Positions 1-5,266 of a DNA stretch of 5,781 nucleotides are shown here, piece by piece. Numbering within the stretch: position 1 is the first letter of the stretch; every line of letters starts with the position of its first letter. The notes under the pieces are model-generated. The model was not told where the DNA came from. It was given only the letters and a program-made list of their open reading frames with translations, and made no database searches. The position numbers were made by a program, and so were the translations under genes. Source of the DNA: Methanosarcinales archaeon (GTDB lineage: Archaea > Halobacteriota > Syntropharchaeia > Alkanophagales > Methanospirareceae); NCBI GenBank assembly GCA_030621945.1, contig JAUXGS010000069.1, positions 1-5,781 on the forward strand. The letters are read 5' to 3'.

Positions 1-81
1 ACCGCCGCAGGGGAAGAGGCGAAGAATTTAGATAAGGTACTCAGAATATTGTTCAGCGTGTTCATCAAATCACACAGATAA
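1..81 (+). CDS. Possible C-terminal end of an upstream protein (partial)
   Basis: Frame 1 is open from the first base to a TAA at 79-81 and encodes 26 residues. The visible tail is charged then hydrophobic (about residues 2-13 rich in Glu, Lys and Asp, then an ILFSVFI stretch and a basic end), as in a C-terminal amphipathic helix. The other two forward frames close within about 35 bases. The stretch is too short to identify a family, and an open frame of this length can arise by chance. The real start, if any, lies outside the window. Confidence 0.35.
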   Translation, partial: TAAGEEAKNLDKVLRILFSVFIKSHR

Positions 82-224
82 AATACCGCTCTTAACACAC
101 ATTTTTGATACTCATTTATCATCATTGTTCCGGTTTCATATCCTTTTATATATTCATATTAACTTACATATTAAATGCGCAAAAGAGAAAGCGTAGAAGA
201 AAAGCGAATAAAAAAAATTAGGAG
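82..224. other. Non-coding leader region before gene 1
   Basis: This AT-rich stretch shows no convincing gene, stem-loop or RNA on either strand. Apart from the TATA candidate and, just downstream, the ribosome binding site, I see only a short T5 run (102-106) that could contribute to ending an upstream transcript. Confidence 0.5.
145..154 (+). promoter_or_regulatory. Archaeal TATA-box candidate for gene 1
   Basis: TTTATATATT is a close match to the archaeal TATA consensus, in a 158-base non-coding stretch before gene 1. A start of transcription about 25 bases downstream would fall near 172-182, giving a leader of roughly 60 bases that carries the ribosome binding site. No clear purine-rich BRE precedes it. 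Confidence 0.5.
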
Positions 225-228
225 GTGA
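221..228 (+). promoter_or_regulatory. Strong Shine-Dalgarno site that decides the start of gene 1
   Basis: GGAGGTGA is complementary to the 3' tail of archaeal 16S rRNA. It ends 11 bases before the ATG at 240, a somewhat long but usable spacing. The GTG at 225 lies inside this motif and has no site of its own upstream (only A/T-rich sequence), so the ATG is the better start. Confidence 0.7.
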
Positions 229-239
229 AAAAGAAAAAA

Positions 240-1082
240 ATGAACACAAAAATATTGGTTTCGTTGGTAATTGCATTTGCACTGGTAGGACTTACAGGCG
301 CTGCGTCCGCACCGGGAAGTAGCTATGCCGGAGGCATAAGCTACGACTCATTCCAGATTATAGATACAGAAGAGCCAACTGATATTGACGTAAATAGCGG
401 CGCTTGCTTCGATGCCCAATTCGTGTTAGACACAAATTATGGATTCCCTGATGGCGGTGACCCTGTGATAGTTGGCGGTGCGGTTGGCAATACGATGTTT
501 GCAATGCCTGGTCTATTTAGTACGGGAGTTGAACATCAAATAGCGACCCAGTCAGGAAGCACAGCCATTATCATCAGGTCTCCGGACAGCGAGGACGACA
601 TGCCAGAAGTTGAGGCAGAGATAGCGTCTGCACAATCATTGTGGTACAGTGGGTCATTTGACGAGTATAGCTTCTTGACTAGTGATTGCGGAGTTGTTGG
701 AGCCTACGGTTTGCACGCGAACGGGCTTGATTTCGGTGAGCCAGGTCCGGGCGACGATTGCGGAAATATTGGTCTATACTCTGAGTCGTGGGGCGACGGA
801 TGGACATACGGTGACTTCGATGCAGGATCAAAACTAATGGAAGGCACGTTCATGGTTTCTACATTTGAGGGTATGACCGTGGACCTCGAAGGAGTGCCAA
901 GAGGGCAAGCTGCTACAACTGTCTGGGGTGGTGCCTTAGGCGAATCCACATTCATAGGAACAGTCCCGGTTACGGCTCCAGGATCTGGCAGCATGGGTAC
1001 CTCGATGAGTGTGGGCAACGATCTTTTGATCGATGCAGGCTGGGGCTTTGATGCACTACCGATTTGCCAACCTTGTCCATAA
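240..1082 (+). CDS. Secreted acidic glycine-rich protein of unknown function
   Basis: I do not recognise the family. From the ATG the product is 280 residues. An in-frame GTG at 225 would add five mostly Lys residues, but it overlaps the ribosome binding site. Residues 1-24 form a signal peptide: Lys4, a hydrophobic core at 5-18, and a GAASA region suited to signal peptidase I near residues 22-24. The mature part is acidic and rich in Gly, Ser, Asp and aromatic residues (for example ESWGDGWTYGDFD at 182-194), suggesting a beta-rich extracellular fold. There are five cysteines (56, 150, 174, 276, 279), the last two in a CxxC at the very end of the chain. There is no C-terminal hydrophobic anchor. 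The gene stands alone, with its own TATA candidate upstream and a terminator downstream. A surface or matrix role is inferred only from export and neighbours. Confidence 0.85.
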   Translation: MNTKILVSLVIAFALVGLTGAASAPGSSYAGGISYDSFQIIDTEEPTDIDVNSGACFDAQFVLDTNYGFPDGGDPVIVGGAVGNTMFAMPGLFSTGVEHQIATQSGSTAIIIRSPDSEDDMPEVEAEIASAQSLWYSGSFDEYSFLTSDCGVVGAYGLHANGLDFGEPGPGDDCGNIGLYSESWGDGWTYGDFDAGSKLMEGTFMVSTFEGMTVDLEGVPRGQAATTVWGGALGESTFIGTVPVTAPGSGSMGTSMSVGNDLLIDAGWGFDALPICQPCP

Positions 1083-1128
1083 TAGAATTAGCGCATGTAA
1101 CTATGCCATAAATAAATAAAAAACAAAA

Positions 1129-1155
1129 TTTTTTTTCCCTTTTTTTTTTCTTTTT
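1129..1155 (+). terminator. Poly-T (pyrimidine) archaeal-type terminator after gene 1
   Basis: A 27-base uninterrupted pyrimidine run, T8-C3-T10-C-T5, starts 46 bases after the stop of gene 1 and is followed by five G. Oligo-T tracts without a stem are the known intrinsic termination signal in archaea. The only upstream inverted repeat I can see (GCAT/ATGC, about 1094-1107) is too short to matter. It would separate gene 1 from the gene 2-3 unit. Confidence 0.65.
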
Positions 1156-1164
1156 GGGGGATTC

Positions 1165-1199
1165 AAATTAAATTAAATCAAATTAAATTAAATCAAATC
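1165..1199 (+). repeat. Seven-copy AAATY pentanucleotide tandem repeat
   Basis: Seven adjacent 5-base units read AAATT, AAATT, AAATC, AAATT, AAATT, AAATC, AAATC. The first six also form a perfect 15-base direct duplication (1165-1179 = 1180-1194). The array lies 16-50 bases before the ATG of gene 2, where an archaeal promoter or the leader would be. No better TATA box for gene 2 is visible, so the repeat may itself be the AT-rich promoter element. Confidence 0.8.
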
Positions 1200-1214
1200 G
1201 AAGGAAAAGGAAAG

Positions 1215-1943
1215 ATGAAAAGGAAATATGATGTGATAGGATATATCGTAGCGTTGGTGATATTGATCTTATTAATAGGTAGTACGAGCATTACAAACGC
1301 AGAGACGAAAATAAAAGCTTCCACAAGCACCGATTTATCGGCCTCCGGTGCAAACACTACGATCTTACGACTTATACCAATATATGAAATAAAGACGCCG
1401 GATTTGTGGTTTGGAGCAGCGGCAGAGGCAACGACAGTGATTAACAATAGTGGTTCCGCCGCGATAAGGGAGAATTTTGCAACTTTAGCACACAAAGGAG
1501 GCCCCTATGTAGCGGCTGGTGGCGTGGTGACAAGCGTCTATTCGGCAACCAATGTTAGAGCGATTACGACTAACCTAAGCATGGAAATAGAAATAAAAAG
1601 AGGTAGGAAGGTCTTCCACAGCTATCTCTCGGGCATAAGCCTCGCAGCTGCGGGTGATGATTATGCGCTTGGACTCTCCGGCACCCACGAAGTAGCGACC
1701 GATGCAGTAGCAGATGGCGTAGATTTCGATGTTGAAGATGAGTTCAAACGGCTTCGTATCTCTTTTGAGAGTTATCCGAGAGAGATGGACGCGGTGGCGG
1801 ATATAGTAAACGAGACAATAAGCGTGAACTATAACCTAGACGGATTAGCGTTGAAGAGCGTTGGATTTGATTTTCTTAGTGAAGTAAAAGCGAATGACAT
1901 TACATGCACTTCAGACATGAGCTATAGGAAAGGGGGGGACTAA
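1215..1943 (+). CDS. Secreted or membrane-anchored protein of unknown function
   Basis: The 242-residue product is of no family I recognise. Residues 1-29 look like a signal peptide or signal anchor: basic MKRK, a hydrophobic stretch at about 8-22 (IGYIVALVILILLIG), and a possible cleavage after TNA at 27-29. The mature part has alternating hydrophobic and polar segments typical of beta structure (for example MEIEIKRG at 123-130), four N-X-S/T sequons (N47, N77, N120, N199) and one cysteine (231). No catalytic motif is visible. The ATG follows a purine-rich leader (AAGGAAAAGG at 1201-1210), a weak ribosome binding site. The stop is 2 bases before gene 3 and is preceded by a run of seven G, so the two genes should be cotranscribed and translationally coupled. 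Both are exported, suggesting partners in one extracellular structure; this is inference. Confidence 0.85.
   Translation: MKRKYDVIGYIVALVILILLIGSTSITNAETKIKASTSTDLSASGANTTILRLIPIYEIKTPDLWFGAAAEATTVINNSGSAAIRENFATLAHKGGPYVAAGGVVTSVYSATNVRAITTNLSMEIEIKRGRKVFHSYLSGISLAAAGDDYALGLSGTHEVATDAVADGVDFDVEDEFKRLRISFESYPREMDAVADIVNETISVNYNLDGLALKSVGFDFLSEVKANDITCTSDMSYRKGGD
1932..1938 (+). promoter_or_regulatory. G7 run acting as the ribosome binding site of gene 3
   Basis: Seven consecutive G sit inside the last codons of gene 2, ending 7 bases before the ATG of gene 3, in the context AGGAAAGGGGGGG. This is the only purine-rich site at proper spacing. The run is also a potential slippage point: a shift of -1 here reads straight into gene 3 with no stop. 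Confidence 0.55.
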
Positions 1944-1945
1944 AA

Positions 1946-2968
1946 ATGGTAAAAATAAGTTCTTACAAGACGCATATCGTCCTCTTTATATGTTTGCTTT
2001 TGTTTTTATCTTTATCCCTCTCGCAAGGGAGCGCAAGGGTGCAGATAAAATCTAGTTGCTATAATTCCGGTGCAACTGTTACCGAGAGCGTAATGACCGC
2101 AAATGCGGATTACTCAGGCGTAACGATCCTGACACCAAGCACCATCACTTCTAATGGCGAGGGGAAGTCGATAAATGATGATTTCAGCGAGTTCTCGCAC
2201 GTTATATTTGCAGAGACGATAGACGAGTTAGAGCAGATCGAAGCAGAGTTCAAGATTGAATCGGGAGATTATGAATGGGAGAGCGGAGTAACAGCATCTC
2301 AGGGCGAGTCATCTCTGGGCATGTCAGTAGAATACGCACTGGAAGAAGGCAATCTTGAGGCGTCTTACGGTAATGCCTTTGCAACGCATACGGAAGGAAT
2401 AAGAACAAAGGGCGCTCAGTATTCCGGAGTTGCCCACATTACAGATGACGGTATCGCATCCACAGGAAAGGGAGATAACGCGAATTTCAACTCTAATGAC
2501 ACCTCCATCTATCATAAGGTACATGTAGATGGCGGAAGAAAGTGGGCAGAGATAAACACTTATTTATCTACCAACTCCTCGGAGATTGATTACACGTGGA
2601 AGCAAGAAGCGAAGACATTCATTCACAATTCCTCGCTTGGTATGAGGCTAGAAGGCGTAAGCAGGAATGAGACAAATCTATGGGCTGCTTCCGGGATGGA
2701 GGGAAGGGCATTGAAATTCCCGACTCAGTATCTTCCACCAGGGAAAGTGGTCATCAAAGAAATAATTCCCGTTTATGAAGACCTGAAACAGTCAGTGGAA
2801 GCTTTTCGTGATGATTTCGACACTGACCCCGTTGGTGCATTCTACTCCGTTGATCAGGGCGCCCATATATCGCCAAACAACGAAAGTGAGCCCCAATCAT
2901 GGAATTCTGAGCTCGAAGACGAAGAGCACTTCAACTTAGGCATGGCTTTCAACTTCAACCATCCATGA
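1946..2968 (+). CDS. Secreted protein with two tandem homologous domains, function unknown
   Basis: The product has 340 residues. Residues 1-30 form a signal peptide: MVKISSYKTH, a hydrophobic core at 11-25, then SQGSA with likely cleavage near residue 30. The mature protein contains an internal duplication. Repeat 1 spans about 56-142 and repeat 2 about 159-250. Both begin YSGV, continue with a TSNGEGKS or ASTGKGDN turn, pass an SSLGM motif (122-126 and 229-233) and end in (E)ASYG or AASG. The pattern suggests two beta domains. A tail of about 90 acidic residues (251-340) follows, with no membrane anchor. Five N-X-S/T sequons occur (N184, N210, N228, N241, N312), four in repeat 2 and none in repeat 1. 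I do not recognise the family. It directly follows gene 2 by 2 bases and probably works with it at the cell surface. The ATG is supported by the G-rich site just upstream. Confidence 0.88.
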   Translation: MVKISSYKTHIVLFICLLLFLSLSLSQGSARVQIKSSCYNSGATVTESVMTANADYSGVTILTPSTITSNGEGKSINDDFSEFSHVIFAETIDELEQIEAEFKIESGDYEWESGVTASQGESSLGMSVEYALEEGNLEASYGNAFATHTEGIRTKGAQYSGVAHITDDGIASTGKGDNANFNSNDTSIYHKVHVDGGRKWAEINTYLSTNSSEIDYTWKQEAKTFIHNSSLGMRLEGVSRNETNLWAASGMEGRALKFPTQYLPPGKVVIKEIIPVYEDLKQSVEAFRDDFDTDPVGAFYSVDQGAHISPNNESEPQSWNSELEDEEHFNLGMAFNFNHP

Positions 2969-2971
2969 CCA

Positions 2972-2982
2972 TTTATTTATAA
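2972..2982 (+). promoter_or_regulatory. TATA-box candidate for the CARDB gene
   Basis: TTTATTTATAA lies 4 bases after the stop of gene 3 and 44 bases before the ATG at 3027. Transcription starting about 25 bases downstream would leave a leader of roughly 20 bases containing GAGGA (3015-3019) at 7 bases from the ATG. The 58-base gap with this element suggests the CARDB gene has its own promoter. No oligo-T tract ends the preceding unit, so readthrough is also possible. Confidence 0.5.
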
Positions 2983-3026
2983 GTGAAGATGGGTAAACTA
3001 GACAAGAGGTAAAAGAGGAAGAAAAG

Positions 3027-5228
3027 ATGGCGAAAAAGAAGGAAAAGAAGAAGGATAGAATAGCTGTTCTGCTCATAACGGCGCTGGCTGTCGTGCTCCT
3101 CAGTGTTAGTGGGGCGCTGGCTTTGGACACTGGCTGGAAGGACCCTTCGGCTGATGCCGCCGATACTGGTGGGGATGGCAATGGATTCGAACTCGATCCT
3201 GCAAATGCTTACCATGATGACGTTAACTTCGCGAGCAACCTTGATGGGCGCGATGACTGCCACTGCTACTATGACTATAACTTCGATCTGCCTACGAATG
3301 CGACAATCAAAGGGTTCGAGGTGCGGCTTGACTGGTGGCTGGACAGCACCACAGGTACTAACAGAATATACGCGGAACTATCCTGGGATGGCGGTTTGAA
3401 CTGGACAGTGGTGGGAATGGCGAGCACAGAAGGCACCAGCGACGGGAATCCAACCGAAATCTTAGGCGGTCCTACCGATACCTGCGGGCGCAGTTGGAGC
3501 ATAGGCGACCTATTCAACGACAATTTCCGGCTGAGGCTCTGTTGCGATTCTGACAATGATACGAGGGACTTCTTACTGGACTGGGTCCCGGTTAAGGTCT
3601 ACTATTCCTTTCCCGATCTGATCATCACAGATAAGCAGGAGAATTGGGATGGCAACAACTTTGCTGTAAGCTGTAAGGTAAAGAACCAGGGCGGTGGTGC
3701 AGCAGGTGCGAGCGATACAACTCTTTATGTTGATACTATTCCTGTGGAAGACCAAGCCACTCCTGCTTTGGGTCCCGGAGAGAGCACAGATGAGCTAACA
3801 TTTGCTCACGTGGAGAGCTGTCCATGCGGTGAGACACGCAACATCAAAGTTTGTGCTGACAATGACAATGTTGTTGAAGAGGGTGATGAGTTAAACAACT
3901 GCGTGGAACAGGATGTTTACCCCAAGCCCGATCTGATAATCACGGATAAGCGCGAAAATTGGATTGACAATAATAACTTCACGGTATGCTACAAGGTAAA
4001 GAACCAGGGTTCTTGCCCAGCGGGGGCGAGCGCTGCAGCCCTTTATGTTGATGGCTTTGAGGTGGAACCTCAAGACACTCCTGCGTTGGACCCAGGTGCG
4101 ATCACCGACGAGATGACCTTTGATTATGAGGCCACCTGTCCATGCGGCGACTCAGTCAACGTTACGGTTTGTGCCGACAGCGGTGGCGCCATTGAAGAGA
4201 GCGATGAGAGGAACAACTGTGAGATGAACTTTGTGGATCGGGATTTTGTGGTCATAGACATATGGAGCGATAATTCCAAGATTTATTATCAAGTAAAGAA
4301 CATTGGCAGTGTAAAAGCTCCAAGGAGTTACAGTAGGCTGTACGTCGATGGTGAATTAACGGGAACAGATAGTGTGTATGAATTAGCATCGGGAAAGAGT
4401 TCGACAGAGTCATTCTGGAGCTACTCGTGGACATGCACATCGCCCGAGGATACAATAGAAGTATGCGCAGACTATGATAAACGAATAGCTGAGAGCAAGG
4501 AAAGCAATAATTGCAGGACCGAGACATGGTCTTGTCCAACACCTACGCCCACACCGCCAATACCCACGTGCCCGGACCTTGTGATCACAGAGATATGGAA
4601 CGTTGGATCTAAGGTCTATTACGAGATAGAGAACATTGGCGGCGTATCAGCTCAGATGAGCTATTGTAGCTTGTTCATCGATGGGAGATTGAAGGGGCAC
4701 GATAACGTGAAGGTATTAGGACCTGGAGACCGTTCTACTGAGTCTTTCACGTACCGGTGGAGATGCACATCTTCCAAAGACACAATAAAAGTATGCGCAG
4801 ACCATACTAGCCGAATAGCAGAGTGTAATGAAGTCAATAATTGCAGAACAGAGACATGGTCTTGCGGCCCAACGCCAACACCCACGCCAACGCCAACGCC
4901 AACACCAACACCAACACCAACACCCACGTGCTCGGACCTTGTGATCACAGAGATATGGAACGTTGGTTCTACGATCTATTACGAGATAGAGAACATTGGT
5001 GGCGCATCCGCTCAGATGAGTTATAGTAGCCTATACGTCGATGGGAGATTGAAGGGGCACGATAACGTAAAGGTATTAGGACATGGAGACAGTTCTACTG
5101 AATCTTTCACGTACCGGTGGAGATGCACATCTACCGAAGACACAATAAAAGTATGCGCAGACCATACTAGCCGAATAGCAGAGTGTAATGAAGTCAATAA
5201 TTGCAGAACAGAGACATGGTTTTGCTAA
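3027..5228 (+). CDS. Secreted multi-domain CARDB protein with Pro-Thr linkers
   Basis: The product has 733 residues. A very basic start (MAKKKEKKKDR) and hydrophobic core (12-27) precede a likely cleavage at ALA (30-32). Residues about 33-193 form an N-terminal beta-type domain with an Asp-box-like SWDGGLNW (119-126) and a closing LDWVPVKVYY. Five CARDB domains (cell-adhesion-related, Ig-like fold) follow at about 196-297, 301-403, 405-503, 515-613 and 635-733, recognised by PDLIIT/SDLVIT starts, VKNQG/IENIG, LYVDG, VCAD and NNC. Pro-Thr linkers lie at 504-514 and 615-634. Domains 1-2 are one subtype (CPCG motif) and 3-5 another (WRCTS or WTCTS, RTETW). Cysteines are frequent, pointing to disulfides outside the cell. 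Sequons (N91, N125, N177, N317, N378) occur only in the first half. The chain ends at the last Cys of domain 5 with no anchor or sorting tail. The likely role is adhesion or matrix; the ligand is unknown. Confidence 0.92.
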   Translation: MAKKKEKKKDRIAVLLITALAVVLLSVSGALALDTGWKDPSADAADTGGDGNGFELDPANAYHDDVNFASNLDGRDDCHCYYDYNFDLPTNATIKGFEVRLDWWLDSTTGTNRIYAELSWDGGLNWTVVGMASTEGTSDGNPTEILGGPTDTCGRSWSIGDLFNDNFRLRLCCDSDNDTRDFLLDWVPVKVYYSFPDLIITDKQENWDGNNFAVSCKVKNQGGGAAGASDTTLYVDTIPVEDQATPALGPGESTDELTFAHVESCPCGETRNIKVCADNDNVVEEGDELNNCVEQDVYPKPDLIITDKRENWIDNNNFTVCYKVKNQGSCPAGASAAALYVDGFEVEPQDTPALDPGAITDEMTFDYEATCPCGDSVNVTVCADSGGAIEESDERNNCEMNFVDRDFVVIDIWSDNSKIYYQVKNIGSVKAPRSYSRLYVDGELTGTDSVYELASGKSSTESFWSYSWTCTSPEDTIEVCADYDKRIAESKESNNCRTETWSCPTPTPTPPIPTCPDLVITEIWNVGSKVYYEIENIGGVSAQMSYCSLFIDGRLKGHDNVKVLGPGDRSTESFTYRWRCTSSKDTIKVCADHTSRIAECNEVNNCRTETWSCGPTPTPTPTPTPTPTPTPTPTCSDLVITEIWNVGSTIYYEIENIGGASAQMSYSSLYVDGRLKGHDNVKVLGHGDSSTESFTYRWRCTSTEDTIKVCADHTSRIAECNEVNNCRTETWFC
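3612..4235 (+). repeat. Diverged tandem duplication encoding CARDB domains 1 and 2
   Basis: The two copies start at 3612 and 3927, an offset of 315 bases (105 codons), and both open with CCCGATCTGAT. Shared protein motifs in order are PDLIITDK, ENW, KVKNQG, AGAS, LYVD, TPAL, CPCG, VCAD and NNC. The DNA has diverged more than in the domain 4-5 duplication, so this event is older. Confidence 0.75.
4561..5225 (+). repeat. Recent duplication encoding CARDB domains 4 and 5 (360-base period)
   Basis: Bases 4561-4865 align without gaps to 4921-5225, with 21 differences in 305 positions by my hand count (about 93% identity). Differences cluster in the first two thirds. The stretch 4777-4860 is identical to 5137-5220 over 84 bases. 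The copies are separated by the Pro-Thr linker, so the repeat unit is a domain plus a linker. Confidence 0.9.
4869..4926 (+). repeat. Hexanucleotide Pro-Thr-coding repeat in the CARDB gene
   Basis: The tract encodes the (PT)n linker at residues 615-634. Codons alternate CCA/CCC with ACG/ACA. Three consecutive ACGCCA units are followed by three ACACCA units, giving a blocky pattern. It joins CARDB domains 4 and 5 as a flexible, probably extended and possibly O-glycosylated spacer; glycosylation is inference from composition. Confidence 0.85.
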
Positions 5229-5266
5229 TGGAAAAGGGTAAGTGGATGTAGATAAAAGGTAATAGA

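Noticed and set aside
1..158. Minus-strand frame open to the left edge
   Set aside because: About 50 codons with no start signal, AT-rich composition, and it competes with the promoter of gene 1; no coding evidence.
704..1018. 104-codon open frame on the minus strand inside gene 1
   Set aside because: Entirely antisense to a gene with a good signal peptide and ribosome binding site; its translation is low-complexity Pro/Ser-rich and has no start signal.
1094..1107. GCAT/ATGC inverted repeat as a hairpin terminator
   Set aside because: Only 4 base pairs with a 6-base loop, more than 20 bases from the T tract; too weak to claim.
1193..1495. 100-codon minus-strand frame with hydrophobic stretches
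   Set aside because: Hydrophobicity comes from the complement of gene 2 and its signal region; no ribosome binding site and no independent context.
2936..3263. Two overlapping minus-strand frames (81 and 96 codons) across the gene 3-gene 4 gap
   Set aside because: They overlap each other and the start of the CARDB gene; the Phe/Leu-rich parts are the complement of the Lys-rich and hydrophobic signal region.
4252..4542. 96-codon minus-strand frame antisense to CARDB domain 3
   Set aside because: Lies fully within a well-supported domain; a similar antisense frame appears at 5400-5591 opposite the homologous domain, as expected for a shadow.
4661..5026. Frames translating as (VG)n on the minus strand and (NA/NT)n on the plus strand
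   Set aside because: These are shadow readings of the Pro-Thr hexamer repeat; the true frame continues intact on both sides with CARDB domains.
3612..5225. Regularly spaced repeats considered as a CRISPR array
   Set aside because: Repeat units are 300-360 bases, coding and in frame; they are protein domain duplications, not short repeats with unique spacers.
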